This document shows positions 31,480 through 43,739 of a stretch of 64,000 bases of DNA, piece by piece; position 1 is the stretch's first letter, and each line of letters opens with the position of its first letter. Source of the stretch: Isoetes taiwanensis (taxonomy: Eukaryota; Streptophyta; Lycopodiopsida; Isoetales; Isoetaceae); NCBI GenBank assembly GCA_021234155.1, contig JAJEKV010000145.1, positions 372,001 through 436,000 of the forward strand, given 5' to 3'. A program made the translations under genes and the position numbers. Under the pieces are notes generated by a model. The model saw only the letters and a list, made by a program, of their open reading frames with translations. It did not search any database and was not told where the DNA came from.

Positions 31480-33310
31480 GGCGTTGCCTGCACGCACAGG
31501 CCCCGAAGGCCTCCTCATGGGATTTCGCACAGGGGGAGCATCAAGCCAGCAAGCCTTAGCATAAGGCATCGGCAGCAACATGACAAGATTCAGCAGTCAG
31601 AACCGACTCTGTAGCACGATTTTGCATCTTCAAAGGTGAGCTTCAACAGTACCTGCTTAGCTTTGCTTTTGGCCTTTTAGCCACGCAGACCCCAGCTCGG
31701 TTTGGATTTGATTTCGCCCTTGCCCAGTAGCTCAATTTCTATAGGAACCAGCATCAAGGAGGATCGGCTGGATCATGGTTTGCCAGGCATCGATTCAGCC
31801 CGCCTCTGGCCCCCTTTGTCACTCACAACCTACCTTGAATCCGGCGGGGATTGTGTTTTGCTTTGTTCTGGTTCATCCCTTGCCCAGCTATTGGCTCTGC
31901 TTTCTTTGTCTTCGCTCTTGGAGGTACTTCTGTTTTGTGGCTTGTATCCTACAGTTTTGATTCCTTGAAGCTTGGAGCTCCCTTTTGTTCTTATAAGCAG
32001 TTCTGCTCACCCATCCTCTTGTTGCTCCGATGATTTTTTTTGTCATCTTTAGGTTCGATTTGCACTGGTTCATTGCATCTGCTTCATCCCTCACCACCTT
32101 CTCATTAGAATGGCTCGTCAAATCAAGCGCATGGCCAGGGAGATCCATAAAGAAAAGAACCTCGTTAGGATGTCTGAGCCGGTCTTGAATAGGCCCTATG
32201 ACCCCGCGATTGCACCATATCTTCAGGCAGCCCCATCATTTGGGCTCGGCCCTATACCGCACACCCCATTACACCCCCGTGACACGCACCGCCCGTGATG
32301 CATCTTTGGCTGCAGCCTTGACCAGGATTGATGCTCGGATCCATTGTCTGCCTCCAGATTTGGTGGTCGGGATCCGCACGGTCCAATCGACAAATACACT
32401 CCACAGAACATCGCTCGCTGCCGTTTGGGAAGCCGGGTCCGCCTTCTAGAGATGCCGCTACGCCGGCAGAGCTGATTCAACAAGAAGACGGCAGCAGGCT
32501 ACACTGCACCTCCCACGTGGTTAGCGCCCGAGCATGTGGATGCTACATCCCGTGCCGATGATATCACACCTATGCCCACACGCCGCCATCATCCGAGGAT
32601 TGTTTGCCCACCGCACAGTCCCGCCAAGCTCGACCAGGCCACAACGCACACCCGCTAGCCCTGAACCCACGCATTGTGGGTTTGGAGGAAGCAAGCCGAC
32701 ACTCCCCGGGACATGAGGTGACCCGCTTTTTTCCGAGGTGATGCACGAAAGGCGGATGGCATTCTCTACTGCCGCCGAGTTGGAGCGAAGACGGCCTCGA
32801 CCGCCCCGTCCATTTGGCCGGGTCGGTTTAGGGATGCTTTGTCCAGGCTGCACATCCTCCGCCATGGCAATCACTTGCAAGGGACCTCCTTCTCCGTCCA
32901 GGAAGACCTTACCCCAGCACAGCTCTGCCGACGGAAGGATGAATTATGTCGAGTCCGCGAGGCTCGTTTGCACCAGAAGTGGGCTGTGTATAGAGGCGGC
33001 CAGGCTATCATTCGGGATCACTGGCCACTTGATCCATGGGCAGTGTCTGTGTAGTTGATTTGATTCCGAGATCTGCTTGGGCTTATGCCCTTTTGTTTTA
33101 TTCTAGTATTGTGATTTGCTACGGGGCATAGTCCCCCGAGTTCTGTGTACTGGGGCTAGTCCCCACGTTGGATTTTGGCTTCGGCCTTTTTGTGGTCACG
33201 GGGCTTGGTCCCCGAGTTTCAGTCTGGGCTTTTGCCCTATCTTTTGTATTAGGTCCCATAACCCGATTGGGTTACGCGGACGTTAAAAATATCTTCCTTC
33301 CTTTCTTCCT
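31480..33310 (+). mobile_element. ORF1-only LINE derivative (HAL1-like) with related 3' end
   Basis: A separate element directly downstream of the previous LINE. It has a GC-rich body with plus-strand coding remnants: MARQIKRMAREIHKEKN (32110) in a basic N-terminus and, near 32840-33050, LHILRHGNHLQGTSFSVQED, LTPAQLCRRKDELC, REARLHQKWAVYRGGQ and AIIRDHW. That last block fits the C-terminal domain of LINE ORF1 proteins (sI.eDltp..r.rR..L...r.....G..a..r). No endonuclease or RT is visible. The 3' end (33251-33310) reads GGTCCCATAACCCGATTGGG, TTACGCGGACGTTAAAAA and a CTTC-rich tail, and is clearly related to the 3' block of the RT-encoding LINE. Confidence 0.6.
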
Positions 33311-33872
33311 AGTTTTGTAAAGTTGTTTTCAATTTAGAAAAATTTATAACACATCAATCAATCTTCTGCTTCTTATAATTGCTTGTGACCATAATTGCTG
33401 TTTATATTGCAGTTAGATGTAGAGGTACTTCCTGTCAATCTCATTGTACCTATTTTTGCTTATAAGGTTCTAGAACATTTGAACAGCCCGTCTTTACTTT
33501 AGCTTTGCCAAGCTCTAATACCATGGCAATTGTACGTCAATACTCTTACAATGTTTATCAATGCATATGGTCTTCACATGAAGCATTGTCCTAGTCCGTT
33601 GGTCTTCACATGAGGCATTGTCCTAGTCCGTTTGGTAGTGTTCTTACAATCATTTTCCTTATGCATGCATCATCTCCTTAAGGGCAAAACAGCTGCAGGT
33701 ATTTCTCAAAAAAAAAAGGTGCAATTTTGTGGAAATTTTGTACAGAATGAAGCTCTTATGTCATATGTTTTAACCCATGATTGCAAATTTCCCAGGTTGA
33801 CAGAAATTCGCATTAGGATTATAGATCATAAAATTTGATTTCTGAGCAAAAGGGATAGCAACGAAGAAAAGA
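33311..33872. other. 3' flank of P5CDH; 32-bp tandem duplication
   Basis: Non-coding. 33568-33631 holds two copies of a 32-bp unit (TGGTCTTCACATGA...CTAGTCCGT). It probably includes the 3' UTR of the downstream minus-strand gene. Confidence 0.4.
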
Positions 33873-36800
33873 TTAGGTACAGTGTGGTAGTTTCCATTGT
33901 GGGGGTATTGGACCAACATCTTGTATAATTTCTCGATGACAAGACCAGACAAGTCTGATAGCTTCTGGGGTACCTATTCCTGCTCCTCTTGGATCTCCAG
34001 CTGGCCCAAACCTGCAACAAAAATTTTGTTGAACTCCCGACGTAAAAAAAACTTATCTACATAAAATTGAATTGAATACAGTAGCCTAATCAACAGCATA
34101 CCAGTGATTTTGTGGTGCACCAGTAGTCCTTGCTCGAATCCCTGCATATGTGGTCCCATTGATAGTTGATCCAATAACTCTCTGCACAGGCCGCAGCTCA
34201 GGTTAAAGAAGGAAAAACCAAGGCCTTCAGATTACAGAACAGTATTTCCCAGGTACGTAACAGACTTACATGAACAAAATTAATATCATTAGAGACCACG
34301 GCAGCTGTCAAGTGGGAATGCATTCGTTCACATGCCTCTAGGACAAGAGGCAAGTTCTCCTGAGTATAGTCAGTAAGTACCTGCGCACCAATTACCACAT
34401 CAGAATCGTCACTCAAGGCACACGAAAGAAATTGAACAGGCCAAGATACCTGGAATGGGCCAAACACCTCCTTAGTTACAAGACCAAAATTCTCATCTTT
34501 CAAAATCTCATTGAGGGGCACAAACACAGCAGTAGGCTGAACGGCACCATAGCAATTTGGAATATTGTGATTTGCTAAGGGCTTACCACCAAAGGCAACA
34601 TATGCGCCAGGTATTAAAAGGAGCTTATGTATATGGTCCATTATGAAATCGGTGGTCACCTGGAAGATCAAATGTTTAGAGCACAAGTGTGTCAGAAAAT
34701 CATAAAATACTCCAGCAAAAACAAACAATGAAGTAATTTCACAATAGAAACAAACCGTAAGCACTGGACCAATTGTTAAATCTTCAAGTTTTCGCCTTTC
34801 AGCTAGATTCTTCAGCTTGTCGACAAAACCTCGTTTATGCCAGTTCTGCACAAAGTGTGATGACTGCTATAACTAAAGATTGATTTTGACGCTCGTGGTA
34901 GCTTAAGGACTGTAAACAGACCTATGGCCACGAGAACTTTGAGGCTTTATGCAGTCCAAATTATCATATATTCCTGGAAGTATATATACCTCGTGAATGA
35001 ATAAAATTGACTGTGCAGAGCACTTTTGGCCACTGCATGCATACGCATCCTGGTCACAGACCCATGCAACATATTCTGCCTGCGACAGAAAGAGCAAAAT
35101 TTGATGGATGTGTCTCAGAACATGTGCAGATCAAACTTACTATCAAGAAGACGAATTCTTAAATAACAATCCAAGCATTTCAATAATGAACTAGACTGAA
35201 ACAAATCATTGTTGGGAACAAAAATAACTCCAGTTGGTTCAAACACTAAAAAACCTGTACCACGAGCAATCAGCTACGATACATTAACTGTAACTATAAG
35301 AAATACGATGAAGTACCCAAACAGCATATTGTTTTCATGCTCCATTTAAAATAATTGCTAAAAGGAAACCAAACAGTGCTGGCATCCAAAGGCATCAAGC
35401 CTATGTGACCCAAGGACAAATCCCTGACCACCTGCCAGACATATCTAATAGTATTGACATGGTATCCATGTCCAAAAAGTTCATCCACAATAAAAAGCTC
35501 ATGCACAATAATTCTACCCAGCTTATGTTAGATCATTGAATCGACTCCTAATACAGCAAAATGCCATTATTTATCAGCATATTTGGATGTCAAACCATAG
35601 CCTGCAAATCAATTAGAAGTTTGAAGACTATCTAGAGCATTCAAGCGAATTGAACAGCAGGATCATGAAATCCAAGGGGCTTGACAATGATCCTGGACTC
35701 GACGTATGAAATGTGGTGCAATGTTTTTGCTTGCCTGAAAATATGGCACAAATTCACACGAAAACTAAATGGAATTTTGTAAGAAAAATTACAATCTACA
35801 TAAAATTATAACAGTCTCCTACAATTCATTACAATACCTCATGGACATCTGGACCAAGTATTTTCCAATCAAACCCAGCATCCTCCAGCTTTATCCTCCC
35901 CCGCAAATCTATTGCCAGTTTATCAGCAACTCTTGAACTCCCAGTAAAAAGAGTCATTTTTGGTTCAGCCTGAATAGATAGCAATATCAGCAAGCTTCAT
36001 CAGCATCTCCTCAACAGAACAAAAAAATGAAAAGCAAGCTTCATCGCACTAAAAAAACAGAAAAATGAAGAACAAGAAACAAACAAACATGTAATAGGGG
36101 ATTTCAAGCAAACCTTTAAAGCCAAGTCAGGAAAGGCAACATTGCAGCAAGAGTACAGAGTCCATGAGTCGTGAATTATAGCATCGAACAAATTCAAGAG
36201 TTTGCTAAATGAGAACATTAAAGACCTTTATATTAAAAAATGCAAGACTTACCTTCAATAAAAGCTTATTCATAGCCGGTCCATCACAATTTATAAAATC
36301 AGCATCAGTGGGCGGCATCCCACAGCCATGTAGCAATTTTAACATTTGTTCCATAACAATGCTGACCTAAGCATTATAACCAAATGTTGTAAGTTTAAAA
36401 AACAAGGCAGTGCTACAGCTCAGAGTTACAGACTAAAAGAAGCTAATTGACAAAATTTAACCAATTAATATTACTCCATACAGCCCTTACATATTAAAAA
36501 CTGCAGTAAAATAGTTATATATTTTGTACATTGTATGTCCTGAAATTTTGCTTCTAAAACATGAACTTGGGATCCAACTTTCGAAAATGAGTTTACTATT
36601 TAAATATAACCTTGCTATCTACTTTCAAAAGAGCCTTATTCCCCATAAATAGGGCTCCCATGAGTTGCAAGACAGGAATTTCCAAAGGGAAGTTGAAAGG
36701 CGTAATGATTGCAACCTGTGAAAGACTGAAATTGTCAGTTACATATAGAACGTCATAAATACCAAAAAGACAAGTACTTGAACATGCAAAACGCAGCAAA

Positions 36801-38818
36801 TTTTACATGTTGCTTTATGATTTATTTTATCTCTCAAATGCTTGTTTCATGACTTGGTCTTTATTAGATTTATATCAAAATCATTATGTGATAGGCCACT
36901 GTAAATTAACAATAGTGAATGCTGGTTGAAAGAACTTAATAGATCTACATACAGGACCAAACGGCCATCTATAGCCATGGCTCTCTTGTCCGTGATGATT
37001 TCCTGGCACAGAAAATGATCTTGACAAAAAGCGAACCTGCAAATAAAAACAACCTAATAAACAACATAACCAAAAGCCATACCTTGCAAGATGAATTTGT
37101 GGGCAAATTCCATAATGAAACATAAAAGTAATGCTCTTACTTTATGTGGAGTAAATATAATATGACTCAATAAAATTATAAGAGTGTTAAGCGCCTTTTC
37201 TATTACGCATAGTGATTATTTCTTCCTATTTCTAAACTAGAATGATATAAATGAATGCACACACTCCTGACTGTACCTGATCCCCGGAAAAGTTCTCAAA
37301 AAACTTCTGACTCACTGTAACCTCAGCAACTGCTTGAGGAAAACTTTTAGGTGATACTCTTTGTATCAGTCTAGCAAAAAAATGTTCAACCTGTGAAAAT
37401 AATCGTTTATGCTTATTATAGTCAAGTGAAACACATAACAAGCACAATCCAGACGGCAGTCACACTTAACATCGTGAAGAACAAAAACACTTCTAACCAT
37501 TTAATTCTACGGAAGCCATGAAAATATGAAACCTCAAATACAAGTAACAAATAAATTATAAATGTCATACAGACAAATGGAGCAGCTAGAGGCCCTTACT
37601 TGCCCCCTAAATTTAATCTAGTGAATAATGAAACAACTGATAGAAAATGTTTGGAATGGCAAGAAGAAGGGATTTGAATGACCATTTCAGTTATAAAGAA
37701 TGTAAGGTTAAAAAACAAAGGTTGTATCGAGTGAAATACCATACATCTAGAAACATCTTCCAAAAGAGCTAAAAGCGTAATAATATCTAACATCAAGAAC
37801 TACATAAGAATGTTATGACCTCAGGATCTTTCAAAGCAGACGCTACTTTTGCACAAACATCCCCATACAGAAGATACCTGTGAAAATAGTGAAATCAGAA
37901 TCAGCTCTAGTGTTTATCAACGTCCTACTAAACCTATGTCATCTTACAAAGTGCACCTACAGAAAAACGTCTTAGACCCTGGCTGATAGATTCCAACCAT
38001 GCATAGCATATATATTGACTAACTATTGAAGTTTCTGTAACCAATAAAATATACACAACTCTGATATCTATAATTCATGCAAGAAACTCATTAATAGCTT
38101 TATGTGCATTAGCTGCATGTACACCGTAGTCAATTCAAAGATGAAGCTAGTTAATCCAAAACCAGAGTCATACCTCTCAGGGTTCTTGAAAGGATTGTGC
38201 AAACCAGGTTTTGGGCACAACTGCAAGCTTTTAAAAAATGGCTGGAAACAGGTAAAAGGCATATTAGACCTGAATGAGGAAGAAGTAATATGCACTAGAG
38301 GCGAAACAACCTCTTCTTGTCCGCTATATTTATTAATTAAATCAAGGTCGGATATAACATAGGCGTACATGCAATTCTGATTCAGAAGTCTCTGCTACTT
38401 TGATGAAGTGTTGGCCATTCAGAGGATCTACTATACTCGCAAATTTTGAAGCTGAAGTCCACTCTCCTCCAACTACAGGAGCCAGAAATTTTAAACATTT
38501 AGCAAGGATACTACATGAATGTGGTTAGTAAAGCGCTTAAAGATAGGCATGCAATATGTGAGTAAATTTGGACAATAAGATAGGATATACCAAAATTTTG
38601 AACTTCAGCAGGCTTAGAGCCTGAGAGCTCTTCAGGATCAACTGTGGCAAAAGATGGTAGACTGCGAAACAGAAAAGTGCATGAGGAATCAAGTAATGCA
38701 GAGTTAAATAAGACTTCAAATCAAGCTACCATGAAATGGGTTGAGGTGTAGCAGCTGAACGAGCATATTGCCTAGTGGCATATTTGGAAATGGATAAGTG
38801 AGCAGACCGCCTCCACAT
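33873..38818 (-). CDS. P5CDH: delta-1-pyrroline-5-carboxylate dehydrogenase, mitochondrial (ALDH12), 16 exons
   Basis: NAD-dependent oxidation of P5C/glutamate semialdehyde to glutamate, the second step of mitochondrial proline degradation. Exons on the minus strand: 38818-38730, 38661-38591, 38472-38369, 38241-38174, 37877-37820, 37390-37277, 37036-36953, 36715-36611, 36366-36253, 35969-35838, 35079-34990, 34845-34756, 34659-34450, 34380-34270, 34181-34102, 34011-33873. They sum to 1659 nt (552 aa), in frame with GT-AG introns; the Arabidopsis enzyme is about 556 aa. The N-terminus MWRRSAHLSISKYATRQYAR is basic and hydroxylated like a mitochondrial presequence. Seen: CPKPGLHNPFKNPER, PFNFPLEIPVLQLMGALFMG, FTGSSRVADKL, KLEDAGFDWK (general-base Glu about 298), ACSGQKCSAQS (nucleophile Cys about 333), FGPAGDPRGAGIGTPEAIRL. 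All landmarks are intact, so it is probably functional. Confidence 0.95.
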
Positions 38819-38885
38819 TGTGCCGATGTTGGTGGCAATCAGGTACAGAACAATGTCATGGCATCTACATCCACACCGTCATTGC

Positions 38886-38893
38886 CACGTGTC
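38886..38893 (+). promoter_or_regulatory. G-box/ABRE-like motif upstream of P5CDH
   Basis: CACGTGTC, 68 bp upstream of the P5CDH start codon. It contains the ACGTG core recognised by bZIP/ABF factors. Stress and ABA control of proline genes makes it plausible, but one motif is weak evidence and it may lie in the 5' UTR. Confidence 0.3.
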
Positions 38894-39049
38894 ATTTCCC
38901 GAATGAGAAAAGAACCGGCGCACGCACAGCTTTATCATATTACCTCGTTATGTCATGTAGGTCGAGAATGCGAGTTAAACAGCTCCGGTACTCTAGATCC
39001 GAGCTTTCCTTATCTATCTCTTATCTTATCTTATCTATCCTAGATGGTA

Positions 39050-40240
39050 GATTTAGGTGCAAGCTCCCCATCAATTAAATTGTCCATGTGAGAAACTTTC
39101 GTCATCTACTAGTTATGATGCCCAGCGTTGCTAGGCATAAGTTGGAAATATGTAAATGTTTACTCGTCAATATTTGCATCCATAAGTTACTTATTTGTAT
39201 TTCTAAAACCTTTGATGTAGACAAATACTCTCTGAAAACACAGATACACCCTATTAAATTTTAAAACCTTTAATCTAGACAAATACACTCTGACAGCACA
39301 GATACACCATAAAATTTCATCATATGTTTATTAACATGTAAACAATGCTTTAAAAGTGACGTGTTAAGGTGTTGCTACAACTCTTAAATGGCTAAAGCTA
39401 AAAACCTATCAACCAAGACCTCCTCACCAACATGAAGCAAGAAGAGTGAAATTTCCCAAAAATGTCAAGGAATAGCAAGACAATGCAAATTGTCAAAGCA
39501 AAAATGCAGTTGTATTGTATGGGACAGGTATTTAGAAATCTATATGATGCCATAACGAATATTGAATGGCACAAAACCTTCCGTGCCTCTTCTCATTCTT
39601 CTCACTCTACTTACCAAGACTTGCAGTGATAAACTGTTGGAGTTGCCCTTGACACCTCTTCTCACTCTACTTTACCAAGACTTGCAGTGATAAACTGTTG
39701 AAGTTGGTTGCCCTTGACACCGCTTCAACAACTCCATAAAAAAAGAGCCACCTATTAATGCTTTTGCTACATCTAACGAATTCTAACAAATTCATCCCTT
39801 ACGAATTGATGCTTCGACCATTTTTCTTTGAGATGCATTATGATATAAGCCTTGGTTGACATAAATTGTGCAGCAAATTTATTAAGAACGTTTTGGTGAT
39901 TGCATGGTTAAAATCATACGTTACATTTGGAGGTTAATGGAGGGAGACCTTATTCGTGAGCTGGTGTAAAACCATGCACACATAATTCACCCCATTTGGA
40001 TTTTGATATTTCAATCTAACCACATTTGTGATTTTGCGTTTACCTCACGCATAGACAGAATTTAATTGGATGTGCATGTACCTGATGAGTATAGCTTTTT
40101 TTAAAAGATAACTTGTGTCAGCAAGTAAGATTAAGTTGTGAAGGAAAGCTTCTTATAAACACTGTACAATTACTATAAATTCAAGGCAAAAAACGAAGCT
40201 ACTTCAATTAACTTGTGGAGGTGCAAGCTCTCTTTGAGAA
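39050..40240. other. no gene recognised; ~67-bp tandem duplication
   Basis: At 39595-39723 two copies of a ~67-bp unit contain CTTCTCACTCTACTT, ACCAAGACTTGCAGTGATAA and GTTGCCCTTGACACC. Otherwise AT-rich with no exon recognised. Confidence 0.45.
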
Positions 40241-40309
40241 GAGCTATACTGGTCCATTGTCTTTGTCTGCTTATTGGGTGTCAAAGCTATTGAAAAATTG
40301 TTTCCTGAA

Positions 40310-41018
40310 GAATTTTAACTCTCTAGCATAGCACAATGCATTCTCAAAGATCCATGCTCCCATATTCTCGCTATCACCACTTCCAGACATGCCTAATGTG
40401 GTTTGCAGCATCATAGAAATAGTGCTAAAACGTAAAATACAAATCTTCCACATCAGATTTCTTACCTAGATATCTAGGGATGTTTATGCAAATTTAATCT
40501 ATATTTGCGGATAGAAATGAAAACAAATGTCATCAAGCTAGTCCCATAGTAAATGAAGTTTGTCTCTTGGATACAGATAAATACTTCCCAATCTGTTGAA
40601 AAGCACAGCAAAGATTTAAAGCAAACGAAATTGAAAAATATGAAACAAAATGTATGAGATGTTAAAAGCTCTTGTTTAAACTCTAGTTTCAGAAGATCAA
40701 AGTACCTGTTGCAGGTGATCCTAGCCCATGAACTTGGGGCTGCATCTGATTTTGCTGATCCATTTGAGTTGGGAATGGTTTTACTTAATGGAGAAAAGCC
40801 TTTCCCAAGTGCTCCGGATAGAGCAGGAGTTGAAGCGGCCTGTACAATAGAGCATTCATATTTATGTAAGGTTATTTTACCCAATTAGACAACAATAATA
40901 GAAGAAATAACACTCCACATACCTCACTTGTTCTAAAATTCTGAGATGATTGTTAGCTTCCAAAAACGGTTGCCTTTGAGAGTTCAATTCTTAATTCGCT
41001 AAAAGAGCTCCTGCCTGC
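40310..41018 (-). pseudogene. exons of an unrecognised protein, possibly broken
   Basis: Three exon-like blocks with matching splice phases. 41018 starts MAGRSSFSELRIELSKATVF but meets a stop (GS*) before a donor near 40920. The exon at about 40841-40707 reads AASTPALSGALGKGFSPLSK, TIPNSNGSAKSDAAPSS and WARITCN, with acceptor TACAG and donor CAG|GTACTT. An AG acceptor near 40431 then continues in phase as STISMMLQTTLGMSGSGDS, ENMGAWIFENALCYAREL. The last two blocks join without a frame break. I do not recognise the protein. The stop in the first block, or a different true first exon, leaves its status open. Confidence 0.35.
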
Positions 41019-41556
41019 CATGGTAGCTCCCCAAGCCAGAGGAATATTCTATGCTTTGTTTTAACAGACAACAGGGAATTGAATCCTGCTCTCAGCACCA
41101 ATTACCGCTTCAAGAAAATGCCAACTTTTTCACAACTTTGTTGCTTACCTCTGCCTCTTATAAGATGCAATGTGCCAAAGAACATTTGCAGTTCTTACTC
41201 ACCTGAGACAAGTTGTCCTTTGCTTCATTAAGAGATTATATACGCACCTAAAAGAGAGGTCAGAAGCCACTATTTAGGACTGTTCTGCGACACAATCCAC
41301 TGGCTTTTTGACAAAGCCCAAATAATGATTCCAGCATGTTGCTGGCAAAGCGTTGTTCTGATGTTGCGAAGCAGAGATCCAGGAGCCAAAGGTACATCAT
41401 TATGGCATATAATGATGCTGCTCATCATGATGCAACGACATATGTGGAGGATGCTCAATGCTAAGTGCTTGATCATGTGCCATAAACTGATAATATCCAT
41501 CGAACATCCTATATTATCCTATATTATAAAATTATTGACAGAAGTACCCTCAGAAT

Positions 41557-41684
41557 CTTGCATAAGAAAACTGCCATATTACACAGTGCTCACAAACCAT
41601 ATCACGAACAACACATGAACCTTGCATAGGTAAACTGCCATATTACACAATGCTCACAAACCATATCACGAACAACACATGCTG
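41557..41684. repeat. ~64-bp tandem duplication
   Basis: Two copies, each with AACTGCCATATTACACA, GTGCTCACAAACCATATCA (or ATGCTC...) and CGAACAACACATG. Non-coding. Confidence 0.6.
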
Positions 41685-41948
41685 TATGCCAAGCTTCCCA
41701 ACCAGCTTTCAAAAACCTGCCATGATGCCCACTGCAAAACAAATCCCGAGGAAGACGCTATCCATTGCTTCCTGGACCTTATTCAAGTTCTTTAACATCC
41801 ATTGCTTCCTAGTTGCTCCATAGCATGGTCAGCTCGGCCTCACGATTTGCACAGGCTTAGAACCAGTTTTATAACCATAGTGCCAGACACCATTTCGGCC
41901 ATAGCCTGGATCTGTAAGCTCCATCAAAGCTCTGTGATCGAGCTTATA

Positions 41949-43250
41949 GTCTGATACCATTCACGGAGGTGACCATCTTGGCGCTAAAAAACATATAGCA
42001 TAAGGTCCAAAGCCAGAAGAGGGCATCGCCATGCCTGCACCAACAGAGGAATTCCAAACGGATTTCCAGAATGGGAGGATCCTGGCCCGATATATCAGAA
42101 CCCTAAATGTCGAAATTAGGATTAGATAGGATTAGGGTTTTTTTGACGACATACTTACTCAATAATTTTATAATATAGGAGGATCTTCACATCACGTGAT
42201 GATACATAGGTCCTAGAGGCTTGATTTATGGCCGCTACTACTGGGAGCATATTACTAATGCATATTTATTACCCTTTTAGCTAGGGATATAACTACTCTA
42301 AAGGAGTACTTTTCCATGCATAATGCGAACAATCATCCATGACCAATAGCAAAGATCATACTCAAAGAGACTTCTTTCTCTTTTTTCTATTTCTTTTTTC
42401 TTGAAGGACAGAACAAAAGTTTATTAATCTAAGGTAATAAATATTACAAGATGTACATATCCCATCCAACCGTATGTACTTACTCCAGCATAGAAGATTA
42501 ATGATAAGATTTAATTTGAAGATACTGAATCCAAATACGGTCCCTCGCTTCTTCCTCAAAGGAGGAAGACTTATAAGCCATCAGTATCTTATAACAAACG
42601 CACAAAGAAGAAATGGTGGGAACAAGAATTCAATTGATAAGTTGCATAAGTTGCACAATACAAAGCTCGAGATCAAGCAGAAAGCGAAACTCTTGTTAGA
42701 GTTCTAAATCTCATTTTATAATAGATACTATAAATCAAACAACAAAATCTAGTAAATGTCAACAGTAATCTGATGTAACCACTAATATGCAAACTGTCAT
42801 CTGATGCCACCATCTAGATCTATGATCTACAGTTGTGCCTTGTCAACACCTCCACTCAAATGGAGATCATGGAGAGGGAAAATCTAGAGAAGCTTTGGAT
42901 GTGGCAAGGCTTTGGTCAATATGTATGCAAACAATTTACCAGTAGGGCAATATGTCAAAGTGATGACGACTTGCTCCACAAGATCTCTGATCATAAGATA
43001 CACATCTATGTGTTTGATGTGTTTGCGCATGATTGGATTGTGTGATCTAACAATAGCTCCCTCATTGTCAACAAAATGGGCATTGTTTGATGAGAAGTGA
43101 TTTTAATTCAGTAGCAAACGTTTGAAGCCATATGGCTTCATTTCACTTCCAGTATGGACCAATGAAATATATTTAGCCCTAGTGATTTGACTATGCTATA
43201 CATCTTTGTTTGGAGTTGTTCCAACTTATGACACCTCCTGCTAAGTAAAA
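41949..43250 (-). mobile_element. degenerate copia remnant (RNase H end, LTR-like region, primer site)
   Basis: On the minus strand about 43050-42830 reads HIDVYLMIRDLVEQVVITLT, YCPTGKLFAYILTKALP and LHLSGGVD. This is the classic C-terminal end of copia pol (HIDV.yH.iRd.Ve.g.i ... ADilTKaL ... GGVD). Downstream is an AT-rich region with a TATA-like TATTATAAAATTATTG near 42178-42163 and CCCTAATCCTA, then TGGTATCAGAC at 41959-41949. That last sequence resembles the initiator-Met primer site. LTR limits could not be fixed. Confidence 0.5.
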
Positions 43251-43739
43251 TCTATCCACTAGCTGATTTTTCATATTGGAGAGCAGACATGGCAGAGGTA
43301 TAACTCTTTTTATATATAGTTCATTCAATAAAGCATTTGGTAACACCTCTGTCTATGCAGGTCCAAGAGGCTACACCAGCCATCTCTTTGAACCAGAATG
43401 TTACAGATAAGATATGTCATCTGCTGGCCTGTGATGAGGGATGGACAAAATCGTGTGCTTTATTACTAAATCCTATCAATTAATGCAGGGTGATTATGAC
43501 TCGGACGAGACAGTAGAAGAATAGAAGATATACTTAACGGCCAAAGAAGCCATGATAGAAAGATAAGGACAAAACTGTATGTGGTATCAGATTTTGTAAT
43601 GCAATAATATATTCCATTCAAAGTGCCTCTCGGGCAATTGCATTGTTGCTTCCATAAAATGCCTTCACAAAACTCCCTTGCAAAATGGCACTCGTTCAGA
43701 ATATAAATAACAACATAAATAAAAAAAACTAACAGTAGG

